Part shown: piece by piece, positions 52,414 through 62,238 of the stretch | Position numbering within the stretch: the stretch's first letter is position 1 | How the letters are laid out: each line of letters starts with the position of its first letter | NCBI RefSeq assembly: GCF_003991905.1 | Contig: NZ_RSCL01000009.1 | Location: 119,894-183,893, forward strand | DNA from: Dulcicalothrix desertica PCC 7102 | GTDB lineage: Bacteria > Cyanobacteriota > Cyanobacteriia > Cyanobacteriales > Nostocaceae | Direction: 5' to 3' | Length of the DNA: 64,000 nucleotides | Made by a program: the position numbers and the translations under genes | Notes under the pieces: generated by a model | The model's input: only the letters and a program-made list of their open reading frames with translations | What the model was told of the DNA's origin: nothing | The model's database searches: none

Positions 52414-54809
52414 ACATCCCCCTGATTTAAATAAGATTCAATTAATTGTTCTATTTTCTTGGCTTGAAATTGTTTTGCAAGCGGTTTAATCAAATTTGCA
52501 AAAGGTTGATATGAAATATCACGTTGTTCCCACTCTTCAAGCATTTCAGTGATTTTTTTCAAGCGACCTTGTTGAGCTAACTTGAGTAATACCTGTAATT
52601 CTTCGGTTAGAGGTGTAATTATTGCTATATCATTTAATTCTAGGGTATTGGAAATTCCCTTGTCTTCAGATTCATATTGCCAATCTATATCTAGATATTT
52701 TTCTAAGATGGCGAATAATTCATCTGCTTGTACAGGTTTAGGAAGAAAATCATCTCCTCCTGCATCTAAACTCATTTGTCTATCAATATTTGCAACTGAG
52801 GCAGAAGATACTATTACTATATAGTTGTTTAAATCTTCTGAATGACGCACCTGTTTTAACATTTCAAACCCATTCATAACAGGCATTGCTAAATCAGTAA
52901 TAACTAAGTTAGGCTGTTGGGAGCACATTTTATTTAATCCTTCTTGTCCGTTCGGTGCCTCTATAACGTCAAAACCAATAGGTTCTAATAGGTGGCGAAT
53001 TACCGAACAATTTTCCCAACGGTCATCTATAATTAGAACGGAGTGTTTTTGTCCTGTATAGCCAATAATTTTTTGCAGGCACCTGTTAGTTTGTTGTACC
53101 CAGTTATAATCAATAGGTAATTCTACTTCAAAGTAAAAGTTACTTCCCACACCCAACTGGCTTGTAACTTGAATTGTTCCATCCATTAACTGAACGATTT
53201 TTTGACTAATAGCTAGTCCCAGACCTGTACCTTCAGATTGACGCTTTTGGTCTCCTACTTGTTCAAATGCTTGAAATATGGCGCCAACTTGGTCTGCGGC
53301 AATACCCACACCAGTATCTATAATTTGGAATTTAATGTATTTACTGTGTTTTCCTCTTGATTCTATAACATCTACTTTGAAAGTAACGGCGCCGTTATCA
53401 GTAAACTTAATAGCATTACCTAGTAAATTAATTAGTACTTGTCGCAAGCGTTTTTCATCGGCTTGAATACCTTCTGGTAAACTAGCATCAGGTTGATAAA
53501 TAAACTCAATATTCTTTTGGTCAGCACGAATACGACAAATTTCTACGACACCTTGTAAAAATGACGGGAAGTAAAAAGATTGAGGATATAACTCTAATTT
53601 ACGAGCTTCAATTTTAGATAAATCTAGAATATCATTAATCAACGTCAGTAAATGGGCGCCGCATTGATGAATAATATCAACACCATGTTTCTCTTTTTGA
53701 GGTAAAGCTTTAGAACGTGCCAAAATTTGAGCATATCCTAAAATACCATTGAGCGGGGTTCTTAACTCATGACTCATATTAGCCAAAAACTCGCTTTTCG
53801 CATGGTTTGCACTATCAGCAACTTCTTTCGCTTGTTGTAGTTCTGCTGTACGTTCTGTAACTCGCTGTTCTAATTCTTCATTTGCTTTCTTTAGTTTAAA
53901 TTGTGCCGTGCGGTTTTCATGAATAACAGCCAAGAGAAAATAACTCGTCAACGCAATTACACAAATAAAAGATTGTAGTAGCATTAAAGATTCTGTGACT
54001 GAAGATTGGACGAATGCTCCTAAACCACGAGCAGTTCCAAAAATAGCGACAGCAGAAATTACAACTACAAGCAGCGTTGACTGTGCTGCTCCAAACCGGA
54101 AAGCCGACCATAATAATAGTGGAATCATCATATATTCCACAGGATTACCAACCCAAAAAGCAAACCTACTGATAATTAAGAGTAAAATCAGTAACACTGC
54201 AAATTCTGCTACTGATGAGGATTTGAATTGTATACGGCGCCAAAATTGACTTACCCAAACTAATACAAAGGGTGTAATAATTAACCTACCAGTAATTACA
54301 CTAATAGACCAAGTTTGCCAAATTACCCCATAAAATTCCCAAGAAGCTTTTCCAGTCAGACACAACACAGCTACAGCAAAGCTAGTTGTTATCATCGGAC
54401 TTGGCAGAATTAGAATCAGAAACTTGAATACATTTCGTGAACTTTCAAACAGGCGCCTCCCTGAGCGGTTACTATTCAAAAAACGACTCAGTAGCCATCC
54501 TGTAATTAATGGTTCTATAGTACTAATAAAAGATATACCAAGAATTGTTGGAATATCTTTATAGAATAAAAGGGAGTTAACGGTAAGTTCGCTCAAAAAA
54601 ATAGGTAGTCCAACTCGTCTACCGAGTAGTAAAACCATTGCTAAGTAAAACCCTGACGAGGGCCAAATAGCAGATGCTCCATCCTTGAACGATACAAACT
54701 GAGAAAGATTAGCTAAAACATAGTGGGTTGCTGTAAGCATTACGGTTATTACAACCCAGTTGTTATATAGCTTAGTAAGGTGTGGCGCCACCAATTTAGT
54801 ACGCAGCAT
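52410..54809 (-). CDS. MASE1 hybrid histidine kinase
   Basis: About 799 residues. Residues 10-290 are a MASE1 membrane sensor with about eight helices ([20 protein letters not shown] is typical). A coiled coil ([20 protein letters not shown]) precedes an H-box with [21 protein letters not shown]-box ([17 protein letters not shown]), G1 (DTGVGI) and G2 (GTGLGLAIS). A C-terminal receiver (about 590-720) has [16 protein letters not shown] and DDFLPKP, and an Hpt-like or helical tail follows. ATG 54809 is preferred; TTG 54848 is possible and neither has a clear ribosome-binding site. It overlaps the response regulator-kinase gene, so signal likely passes from MASE1 kinase to that protein. Confidence 0.93.
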   Translation of the reverse strand: MLRTKLVAPHLTKLYNNWVVITVMLTATHYVLANLSQFVSFKDGASAIWPSSGFYLAMVLLLGRRVGLPIFLSELTVNSLLFYKDIPTILGISFISTIEPLITGWLLSRFLNSNRSGRRLFESSRNVFKFLILILPSPMITTSFAVAVLCLTGKASWEFYGVIWQTWSISVITGRLIITPFVLVWVSQFWRRIQFKSSSVAEFAVLLILLLIISRFAFWVGNPVEYMMIPLLLWSAFRFGAAQSTLLVVVISAVAIFGTARGLGAFVQSSVTESLMLLQSFICVIALTSYFLLAVIHENRTAQFKLKKANEELEQRVTERTAELQQAKEVADSANHAKSEFLANMSHELRTPLNGILGYAQILARSKALPQKEKHGVDIIHQCGAHLLTLINDILDLSKIEARKLELYPQSFYFPSFLQGVVEICRIRADQKNIEFIYQPDASLPEGIQADEKRLRQVLINLLGNAIKFTDNGAVTFKVDVIESRGKHSKYIKFQIIDTGVGIAADQVGAIFQAFEQVGDQKRQSEGTGLGLAISQKIVQLMDGTIQVTSQLGVGSNFYFEVELPIDYNWVQQTNRCLQKIIGYTGQKHSVLIIDDRWENCSVIRHLLEPIGFDVIEAPNGQEGLNKMCSQQPNLVITDLAMPVMNGFEMLKQVRHSEDLNNYIVIVSSASVANIDRQMSLDAGGDDFLPKPVQADELFAILEKYLDIDWQYESEDKGISNTLELNDIAIITPLTEELQVLLKLAQQGRLKKITEMLEEWEQRDISYQPFANLIKPLAKQFQAKKIEQLIESYLNQGDV

Positions 54810-54963
54810 AGTTATATAACAAATTCTGCTGTTAGTATGCCCAAGCAATATAGAGATGTAACAAGAGTGACGGCAGGTTTTTGTGAAGTTGTCGGTTGTA
54901 GAGTAAACTATTGTTACAAAGGCATAATTTATTTAACGTTCAGAATTTAAACAGGAGTCCTGC

Positions 54964-55338
54964 GTGTACTATTATCCAACCTACCCGCCATATTTTGTAC
55001 TTGTATTTGGATTATTTGCGGCTATAACATCGGGTGCAGCACTCGCTGGAACTCTAAAAACAGTTGTGACTAAATGGCAAAGCAGTGGCGCCGAGAAGTC
55101 TGGTACTACTTTATCGAAAAAAGCTTTATTATTCCCATTTTTGGGTGTAACCATTGGTTTAGTGTCGTTTTTAGTGTCAGGTTTAGAAATATTTGGGTTT
55201 CCTCCAAGTCTCGCTTTAGCTATAGGTTTACCTATTGCGCTGTTGACATGTTTACTTATGTGGGTACAGCTTGGCAGCATGATGACCTTCGTTGAAACAC
55301 GCGGAATGAGTTCTTTAGATTTAGATTCAATGAGCTAG
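54964..55338 (+). CDS. Small membrane protein, 124 residues
   Basis: GTG start with AGGAG 8 bases before it. Three hydrophobic segments: YFVLVFGLFAAITSGAALAG, ALLFPFLGVTIGLVSFLVSG and SLALAIGLPIALLTCLLMWV. A short basic loop (KTVVTKWQSSGAEKSG) separates the first two. The start is Tyr/Pro-rich (YYYPTYPPY). I do not recognise a family. It is divergent from the MASE1 kinase gene with 154 bases between, so the two may share control. No functional residues are visible. Confidence 0.7.
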   Translation: MYYYPTYPPYFVLVFGLFAAITSGAALAGTLKTVVTKWQSSGAEKSGTTLSKKALLFPFLGVTIGLVSFLVSGLEIFGFPPSLALAIGLPIALLTCLLMWVQLGSMMTFVETRGMSSLDLDSMS

Positions 55339-55502
55339 ATTTTAAATTACCTGACCGCAATACACCTTATCAATAAGGGTAAGGTGGGCACTGCCCACCC
55401 TACGCAAAAACAAGCTTTACAAGCTCTTTAATTGTCAATAAGTACCTTTACTTTTTTAAAAATAATTCTGACTTGTACTAAGAGCAATTTAAATATTAGT
55501 AT

Positions 55503-55634
55503 TATGGACGGGCAAGGATGCCCATCCCACAAAAAGCATCCCACAAAAAGCATCCCACAAAAAGCATCCCACAAAAAGCATCCCACAAAAAGCATCCCAC
55601 AAGAAGCATCCCACAAGAAGCATCACACAATAAA
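55503..55634. repeat. Palindromic element with 14-bp tandem expansion
   Basis: ATGGACGGGCAAGGATGCCC leads into seven units of CATCCCACAAAAAG (the last two read CATCCCACAAGAAG) and a degenerate eighth (55523-55634). The unit equals the natural right end of the GGGCAAGGATGCCC element (cf. CCCACCCCACAAG at 31842). Open frames through it on both strands are artefacts. A GGTGGGCACTGCCCACC hairpin lies just before, at 55382-55398. Confidence 0.9.
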
Positions 55635-55637
55635 GAG

Positions 55638-56135
55638 TTAACATGTGTGTGTTAAATCTTGCATATCAAACTCGTGATTTAGTCGGTTTACAACAAATTC
55701 ATTACGCTGCTCTTCTAAATAATTCGAGACAACTGTGCCATTCATGCGAACACGGGAAACAACAATATGTATATCTTGTTCATCCACGCTTTGTGTTCGT
55801 GCCATTACATATTGACTTTTGTGCATTCCATCTCCGCTCAAAAAACCCATCTGTTCTAAATATCTGCGTGCGAGTTGATAGTAGTCATATTCACTTAGGT
55901 GCTGATTGCATTCTCCTAAATGATGTTCAGGGTCACGAGAATCTATTGAAAAAATAATGTGATAACAAGTACACCGCTCTTCTGGCTTGATTTCTTCAAA
56001 CAACTCAAACTCTTTAGCTAGCATATCGCTGGTTCGAGAAGTCATATTAGTGTGGTCTAGAGTTGCTCCTAAATCATCGAGTACATACTTCACAACTACA
56101 TCACAACTCGAATATTTAAATATTTTGTTAATCAT
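55638..56135 (-). CDS. Relaxase/mobilisation nuclease, N-terminal fragment
   Basis: 165 residues resembling the N-terminal domain of relaxases: a CTCYHIIFSIDSRDPEHHLG segment, YYQLARRYLEQMGF, and the metal-binding DIHIVVSRVRMNG motif. Catalytic His residues (HII, HIV) are present, but the usual long C-terminal part and a second H are missing. The frame ends against the tandem-repeat array at 55523-55634, so the gene is probably truncated there. Intact relaxases nick plasmid or ICE origins for transfer. No mobC, coupling-protein or oriT was recognised, so this is likely a relic of an integrated mobile element. Confidence 0.6.
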   Translation of the reverse strand: MINKIFKYSSCDVVVKYVLDDLGATLDHTNMTSRTSDMLAKEFELFEEIKPEERCTCYHIIFSIDSRDPEHHLGECNQHLSEYDYYQLARRYLEQMGFLSGDGMHKSQYVMARTQSVDEQDIHIVVSRVRMNGTVVSNYLEEQRNEFVVNRLNHEFDMQDLTHTC

Positions 56136-56566
56136 TTGGATTGACCCTAATTTGTCTGTATCTCTGTTTTATATTTGCCGTGTAAAAATAACATCGATAA
56201 TTACCGCAGATTTTATAATTACATATTCTTCATCATTTTTAGCTAAAAAAGGTTTTAATTATCAAGCTTGGTTCTGTAAATTAGGAATTTTAAATTCAAC
56301 TTTTGTTTAAGTATTACTGAATTATTTTATTATAGAACTGATACTAATTTCGTGAAATTCTTAAAACTTGAAGTTTTGTGTCAAAAACTAAGGCTTATAT
56401 ATTAATAATATAAAACAAAAACTGAGTCAATATTTTCATTTTTGTAAATTTTTTCTAACAAATGGTTAAATCCCAGAAACCGGGTTTTTGTTGATAAATT
56501 GTAATAAAAACGCGGATTTTGGGTAGAAACCCGGTTTCTTTGAAGTTTTGTACTACAATTAGAGAT
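56136..56566. other. AT-rich spacer with GAAACCGGG repeat
   Basis: 431 bases between divergent genes. AGAAACCGGGTTTTTGTTGA (56475) and GTAGAAACCCGGTTTCTTTG (56523) form an inverted pair just before the ABC transporter start. Otherwise very AT-rich with no gene. Confidence 0.6.
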
Positions 56567-58381
56567 ATGAGAAATAGTAACATTGGGAACGTGCTGCGGC
56601 AGTCTCTGGGTGTCTTTCGCTATAGTGGGCGTGCTGTAAATTTGGTATGGACGACGAGCAGAAATCTTACTATTATTTTTGGAGTGTTGACACTGGCTGG
56701 AGGTATATTGCCTGCTGCAATGGCTTATATTGGTAAGTTTATTGTAGATGCAGTAGTCGCAGCATCACAGTCAAATAATGATATCTATCGTCCGTTGATG
56801 TTTGTTGGGTTGGAAGCTATAGCTGTTATATTGCTGGCAGCAAGTCAACGTGGACAAAGTATTTGCCAGTCTTTGTTACGGGCAATGCTTGGACAACGGG
56901 TTAATGAGCTTATATTAAGTAAGGCTCTAACTTTAGAGTTACCCCAGTTTGAAGATTCAGAGTTTTATGACAAGATGACTAATGCGCGTCGTGAAGCTTC
57001 ATCGCGTCCGCTATCTTTGGTGACTCGGACTTTTGGGTTAGTTCAAAATGCTCTTTCCCTACTAACTTTCGGCGCCTTATTAGTCAAGTTTTCGATATGG
57101 GCTGTAATAATATTAGTCATTGCCGCTATTCCTTCATTTATTGGTGAAACTAAATTCGCTTCTCAAGCTTTTCGCCTTTTTAGCTGGAGGGCGCCCGAAA
57201 CTAGGCAACAATCTTATTTAGAAACTCTGGTAGCTCGCGAAGATTTTGCCAAAGAAGTAAAATTGTACCAGTTGGGAGACATGTTGCTGCGACGTTATAG
57301 GAATAACTTCCATCAACTTTTCTATGAAGACAGAGATTTAACGTTGCGACGAGGGTTATGGGGGTACTTATTAGGGTTACTGAGTAACATTACTTTTTAT
57401 ATAACTTATGCGTGGATAGTTATCGAAACAGTAGCGGGACGAATATCTTTGGGAGATATGACGATGTATATTACTGTGTTTCGCCAAGGACAAGCAACTT
57501 TTTCCGGCGCCTTAACATCGATAGGCGGAATGTACGAAGATAATTTATATCTATCTAACTTATACGAATTTTTGGAAGCGGAAGTGCCAACGCGAATAGG
57601 TAAAGCCACCAAGGGAGTGGAGCTAGACGACGGAATTAGATTTGAAAATGTTAGCTTTACTTATCCAGGAAGTAATCAGCCAGCGCTTAGAAATATATCC
57701 TTTCACCTTAAACCAGGAGAAAAGCTGGCAATTGTTGGTGAAAATGGTTCAGGTAAGACAACTTTAATCAAACTTCTAACTCGACTATATAATCCTGACT
57801 CTGGAAGAATTTTACTCGATGGTTTGGATTTACAAGAGTGGGATGTAGATATATTACGTCAACGTATTGGAGTTATTTTCCAGAACTTTGTCCGCTACCA
57901 GTTTACAGTCGGTGAGAACATTGGTGTGGGAGATGTGCAGCGCATCGATGATAAAAAGCAATGGGAAATGGCGGCATCAAAGGGTATGGCAACACCATTT
58001 ATTGAAAAATTGCCCGATAATTTTTCTACCCAGTTGGGTAAATGGTTTAAAGACGGACAAGAACTATCGGGTGGACAATGGCAGAAAATAGCCCTTGCGC
58101 GCGCCTTCATGCGAACCGATGCAGATATTCTAGTATTAGACGAACCAACTTCCGCTATTGATGCCCAAGCAGAATTTGAAATTTTTGAACGACTACGAAC
58201 CTTGACCAAACACCAAATGGTCTTTTTAATATCACACCGCTTTTCTACCGTGCGAATGGCAAACAAAATCATCGTCATCGAAGGTGGAGAACTCATCGAA
58301 GAAGGAACCCACGAACAGCTCCTCAAAAAAGGCGCCAGATATGCCGAATTATTTACATTACAAGCATCCGGATACAAGTAA
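56567..58381 (+). CDS. ABC exporter, fused permease-ATPase
   Basis: 604 residues. A six-helix ABC transmembrane domain (about 20-330) is fused to an ATPase (about 360-600): Walker A GENGSGKTTLIKLL, Q-loop VIFQNF, signature ELSGGQWQKIALARAF, Walker B ADILVLDEPTSAID and switch His ISHRFSTV. Such half-transporters dimerise to export lipids, peptides or drugs. ATG 56567 is chosen; a longer frame start at 56519 is encoded by the GAAACCGGG repeat and is unlikely. It is a single gene, followed by a palindromic repeat. The substrate is unknown. Confidence 0.9.
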   Translation: MRNSNIGNVLRQSLGVFRYSGRAVNLVWTTSRNLTIIFGVLTLAGGILPAAMAYIGKFIVDAVVAASQSNNDIYRPLMFVGLEAIAVILLAASQRGQSICQSLLRAMLGQRVNELILSKALTLELPQFEDSEFYDKMTNARREASSRPLSLVTRTFGLVQNALSLLTFGALLVKFSIWAVIILVIAAIPSFIGETKFASQAFRLFSWRAPETRQQSYLETLVAREDFAKEVKLYQLGDMLLRRYRNNFHQLFYEDRDLTLRRGLWGYLLGLLSNITFYITYAWIVIETVAGRISLGDMTMYITVFRQGQATFSGALTSIGGMYEDNLYLSNLYEFLEAEVPTRIGKATKGVELDDGIRFENVSFTYPGSNQPALRNISFHLKPGEKLAIVGENGSGKTTLIKLLTRLYNPDSGRILLDGLDLQEWDVDILRQRIGVIFQNFVRYQFTVGENIGVGDVQRIDDKKQWEMAASKGMATPFIEKLPDNFSTQLGKWFKDGQELSGGQWQKIALARAFMRTDADILVLDEPTSAIDAQAEFEIFERLRTLTKHQMVFLISHRFSTVRMANKIIVIEGGELIEEGTHEQLLKKGARYAELFTLQASGYK

Positions 58382-58382
58382 A

Positions 58383-58515
58383 CTTCTCTTGTGGAACGGG
58401 CATCCTTGCCCGTCCCAACCAACATCTCAAACTTTAGTATGACTCTAAATAGCATTCTACGAATACTTTCATACAAACTTAAAAGTGATTGAGATTATTA
58501 TTCTCAGTCACTTTT
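58383..58515. repeat. Palindromic element and strong hairpin
   Basis: TCTCTTGTGGAACGGGCATC and CTTGCCCGTCC (58383-58415, GGGCAAGGATGCCC family), then AAAAGTGATTGAGA pairing with TCTCAGTCACTTTT (58481-58515, one G-T pair), terminator-like. The rest of the spacer up to the peptidase gene has no recognised feature. Confidence 0.7.
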
Positions 58516-58747
58516 CGCTAGTGCAAATCTTTATGAAAGCCATTTCTTTAAAATAAAGCCTGTATTTTTATTTTCTCTTTAAAAATAAATTACGTAAGCC
58601 TACCCTAGTCTAATAGTAAAAATTAGTACCAAAATATATAAATATATCCGTAGAGTATGACTATTGAGCCTTGATTTATAAGGCTTTGAAGTGTCTCTTC
58701 ATTTTTGTCTAAAGATTACTAACGCGCTTTCAACAGGGGTAGATACA

Positions 58748-61312
58748 ATGCTTGATAATGCTGGAAATGTATTGAGTAACGCAAGAAGACTTAATCTTAC
58801 ATCCAATACACAAACGTTTACAGACTGGGTTGGTTCAAGCGACTTAAACGACTTTTACCGCTTTACTGTCAGTAGTCGCAGTAGCTTTAACCTTACATTA
58901 AATGGTTTAACAGCCAATGCGGATGTGCAAATCATCCGAGATATAAATTCAAATTTCCTTATTGATGGCACAAGCGAAATTATTAATGGTTCTTATGTAC
59001 TTGGGACTGCAAGTGAATCCATTAGAGCAACTTTGGAAGCGGGTGATTATTATATTCGTATTTATCCAGGGTCAAATAGCTTAAGTTGGTTAAGCTCAAG
59101 TAGCACGAAATATAGTCTAAATGTTTCTGCACAAAGTGTCAATGCAGCTCCAAGTGCCCTACAATTCGGTCTTCAAAACTCCAGCATTAGAACCGGAGAT
59201 ACTTTAAGCACTATCAATGGTTGGGTTTTTGACTCAGATGGAGCTAATGATATTGCTAGAATTGATTTTCGAGTTGTTCACAACAATGGAACTTTTATTG
59301 ATGTTGCGGATATTACTAGTGTAAATCCTAGTATTAATGAAAACCACTGGGGAAGATTTGACTACAATTTATCGCTGGCAGGTTTAAATTTAACGACAGG
59401 GAATTATACATTACGAGCTATTGCATATGATAAAGCAGGCGCCACAAGTAATGTTGTTGAACAAAGATTTTCGTTTACACAACTTCCAGTTAACACCGTA
59501 CCGACTTCGTTACAGTTCCAAATTAATAAAACAGCATATAACAATACAGAAACAATCAGTATTTCCAACGGTTCAGTATTTGATGCAAACGGCGCCAGTG
59601 ATATTTCTCGCGTTGACTTTAGAATTCGTAGAAGTGATGGTGTTTTTGTAGAGGTTAATGATGCGACAAGCTTTACACCAGCAAGTTCTAATAATCGTCT
59701 AGGTATTTTTAATTACAGCTTATCGCTAGCGAATTTAGGTTTAACGACAGGGAATCATAGCTTGTGGGCAATAGCATACGATAAAGCAGGCGCCACAAGT
59801 AATGTTGTTGAACAAAGATTTTCGTTTACACAACTTCCAGTTAACACCGTACCGACTTCGTTACAGTTCCAAATTAATAAAACAGCATATAACAATACAG
59901 AAACAATCAGTATTTCCAACGGTTCAGTATTTGATGCAAACGGCGCTAGTGATATTTCGACGATAGATTTTCAGATTCGTCGCAGTAATGGAACCTTTAT
60001 TGATGTTGCGAATGTATCAAATTTCAGTATAAGTAACTCCGATAACCGCTTGGCAAATTTCAACTACAATTTATCACTGTCAAATTTGAATTTAGCAACA
60101 GATGATTATAGCTTGTGGGCAGTAGCCTATGATAAAGCAGGAGCTAGAAGCAGTGTTTTTGAGCGGCAATTTACAGTACTAAATCAACCTGTTACCCCTC
60201 CTAAAGCTGACTGGACATTCTTTGTCTACATGGCTGGAGATAATTTAGAGGACTTTGGCATTGAAGACTTTGTAGAAATGTCTGCCGTCGGTTCCAGCCA
60301 AAACGTTAATATTGTTGTTCAATTTGACCGCACAAGCAAGCAGAATGTTTCTGACCCTGACTGGCAGGATGATACTTCCCACGGTAACTGGACGGATACT
60401 CGTCGGGGAATTGTAAGAAGGGGAGATACTCCAGACTTAAACTGGAGTACAAGCATTGGTGAAGTTAACATGGGTGATACCAATACTCTCAGAAACTTCT
60501 TAACTTGGGGTACCACCAACTATCAAGCAAATAACTACGCCTTAGTATTGTGGGGTCATGGAAACGGTGCATCTGCTTCTTATGACGATATCAACCAAGA
60601 TGGTATTACTAGCAATGAATTAAGTAGCGTACTAGCTGGTCTTTCTAGTCGCATGAGCTTAGTTGCAGCAGACTCTTGTTTAATGGGTATGACTGAATAT
60701 GCATATGGAATCAGAAATCAAGCATCAGTTTTTGTAGGTTCACAAGAATTAGTTCCGGGAACAGGCTTTAATTACACCAAAGTTTTATCTGACCTAACAG
60801 CTAGTTCTAAAATAGGAGCCAGAGATTTAGGTTCGATAATAGTGAATCGCTATGCTCAAGAGTATAGAAACGTGACATATTTTGATACAACCTTGTCTGC
60901 AATTAACTTGGAAAGCATTAGCACATTATCAAACCGTTTGAGCAATTTTGCATCAACTTTTATGAGTAGTTCGACATCTCTTGACCGCAGTCGCTTAGAA
61001 ACGCATAGCTATTATTCCGCAAATTTTGGAGAAGGGTATTTTAGCGAGTACTGCGACTTAGGTATTCTTCTTTCTAGAATTGCGAGTGATAATAGTATGA
61101 GTTTGGCTCTTCGTGTCGCTGCTGAATCTGCCCTAGGCACTTATAACACCGCAATTATCAACAATTTTTCTGCTGTCAATGGACGCGCGACTGGTTTATG
61201 CATTTATTTACAGGAAAGAGGGTACGGAGCTTGGAATTACAACAACTCATACCAAGCTTTTACATCAGATACAAATTGGGATGAATTTTTGAGTTGGTGG
61301 AAAAATGCATAA
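58748..61312 (+). CDS. PPC-domain clostripain-like (C11) cysteine peptidase
   Basis: 854 residues. An N-terminal PPC-like beta domain (about 5-135, with DWVGSSDLNDFYRFTVSSRS) is followed by three ~117-residue Ig-like repeats (about 140-485), then a C11 clostripain domain (about 492-854) beginning DWTFFVYMAGDNLEDFGIED, with His in LVLWGHGNGA (~603) and Cys in LVAADSCLMGMTEYAYG (~642). Clostripains prefer Arg and often self-activate. ATG 58748 is chosen with AGGGG 9 bases upstream; GTG 58691 is possible. No signal peptide is visible; such PPC proteins may leave by a non-classical route. Two of the Ig repeats share a ~179-bp near-identical DNA block. Confidence 0.88.
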   Translation: MLDNAGNVLSNARRLNLTSNTQTFTDWVGSSDLNDFYRFTVSSRSSFNLTLNGLTANADVQIIRDINSNFLIDGTSEIINGSYVLGTASESIRATLEAGDYYIRIYPGSNSLSWLSSSSTKYSLNVSAQSVNAAPSALQFGLQNSSIRTGDTLSTINGWVFDSDGANDIARIDFRVVHNNGTFIDVADITSVNPSINENHWGRFDYNLSLAGLNLTTGNYTLRAIAYDKAGATSNVVEQRFSFTQLPVNTVPTSLQFQINKTAYNNTETISISNGSVFDANGASDISRVDFRIRRSDGVFVEVNDATSFTPASSNNRLGIFNYSLSLANLGLTTGNHSLWAIAYDKAGATSNVVEQRFSFTQLPVNTVPTSLQFQINKTAYNNTETISISNGSVFDANGASDISTIDFQIRRSNGTFIDVANVSNFSISNSDNRLANFNYNLSLSNLNLATDDYSLWAVAYDKAGARSSVFERQFTVLNQPVTPPKADWTFFVYMAGDNLEDFGIEDFVEMSAVGSSQNVNIVVQFDRTSKQNVSDPDWQDDTSHGNWTDTRRGIVRRGDTPDLNWSTSIGEVNMGDTNTLRNFLTWGTTNYQANNYALVLWGHGNGASASYDDINQDGITSNELSSVLAGLSSRMSLVAADSCLMGMTEYAYGIRNQASVFVGSQELVPGTGFNYTKVLSDLTASSKIGARDLGSIIVNRYAQEYRNVTYFDTTLSAINLESISTLSNRLSNFASTFMSSSTSLDRSRLETHSYYSANFGEGYFSEYCDLGILLSRIASDNSMSLALRVAAESALGTYNTAIINNFSAVNGRATGLCIYLQERGYGAWNYNNSYQAFTSDTNWDEFLSWWKNA

Positions 61313-61335
61313 TCAATAGATAATAGGCGCCCCAT

Positions 61336-61363
61336 GTAGAGACGTGATTAATCACGTCTCTAC
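61336..61363. repeat. GTAGAGACG palindrome
   Basis: A perfect 28-base palindrome with centre TGATTAATCA, 23 bases after the peptidase stop. It could terminate transcription. Confidence 0.85.
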
Positions 61364-61470
61364 ATTGTTTTTTGGTTAAATTCAAAAATTATTACTAAAA
61401 TCAGTTGTAATAAATCCCATCGAGCGGTACAATCACCACTTGTCTAATGCAAATGTTCTAACTTAAAACA

Positions 61471-62238
61471 GTGTCCACAACTCGCATTCTGGCTTTATTT
61501 AACCAAAGTGGAGGCGTTGGTAAAACAAGTTTAACCATGAACTTGGGTTATCACCTTGCACGAAGGAAAAAAAACCGTGTCTTACTTGTAGACATGGACC
61601 CCCAAGCAAGTCTAACTACTTTCATGGGTTTAGACCCTGATTCTTTAAACAAAACTGTATATGAAGCAATTGTTGGAGAAGAGGATTTACCTATATATCC
61701 CGAATTGATTCACAATATGGCACTGGTGCCTGCTAATATCAACTTGAGTGCAGCGGAACTTGAGTTAGTTTCTGCTTTAATGCGAGAAATGCGTTTAAAA
61801 AATGCATTGGCGCCAATATTAGATAATTACGATTACGTTCTTATCGATTGTCCACCATCTTTAGGCATTTTGAGTGTAGTGAGTTTAGTAGCTGCAACTC
61901 ACGTATTAGTCCCAATTCAATGTCAATTTAAATCATTTCAAGGAACAGATTTATTACTTAAAACCGTCGCAGCATTAAAAAAAGGCGCCAATCGACAATT
62001 AGCTATTGCCGGATTCATTCCAACAATGTATGATTCCCGTACTGCTCAAGAAAGCAGAACTAGTAAAGCAATTTTTGAACAGTTATCACCCCTTGCTACG
62101 GTCTTTGACCCGATACCAAAAACAATTGCATTTGCCGACGCTAGCGAAGCGCGACTACCTATTGCTTTATCTAGTCCTAAAAATCCAGCCGTTGAAGTTC
62201 TCAAAAAAACAGCTTCTAAATTAGAGAAACTCAAGTGA
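61471..62238 (+). CDS. parA: ParA family ATPase
   Basis: 255 residues. The P-loop reads NQSGGVGKTSLTMNLGYHLA: the KT of Walker A is present, but the signature Lys before GG is replaced by Ser, as in a cyanobacterial ParA branch that I recall with NQAGGVAKTT. Switch I DMDPQASLTTFMGL and Walker B DYVLIDCPPSLG are intact. ParA drives DNA or cargo positioning together with ParB. GTG start. It overlaps parB by four bases. Chromosomal or plasmid origin cannot be decided; no parS-like site was found. Confidence 0.9.
   Translation: MSTTRILALFNQSGGVGKTSLTMNLGYHLARRKKNRVLLVDMDPQASLTTFMGLDPDSLNKTVYEAIVGEEDLPIYPELIHNMALVPANINLSAAELELVSALMREMRLKNALAPILDNYDYVLIDCPPSLGILSVVSLVAATHVLVPIQCQFKSFQGTDLLLKTVAALKKGANRQLAIAGFIPTMYDSRTAQESRTSKAIFEQLSPLATVFDPIPKTIAFADASEARLPIALSSPKNPAVEVLKKTASKLEKLK

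Noticed and set aside
55428-55641. Open frames on both strands through the 14-bp array (Met-Leu-Phe-Val and Lys-His-Pro repeats)
   Set aside because: They are translations of a tandem DNA repeat; no start signals and no family resemblance.
57895-58476. 193-codon minus-strand frame opposite the ABC exporter ATPase
   Set aside because: It covers the complement of the Walker and signature motifs; an antisense shadow.
61364-61470. A parS site upstream of parA
   Set aside because: No sequence like the TGTTTCACGTGAAACA palindrome or another convincing inverted repeat was seen.
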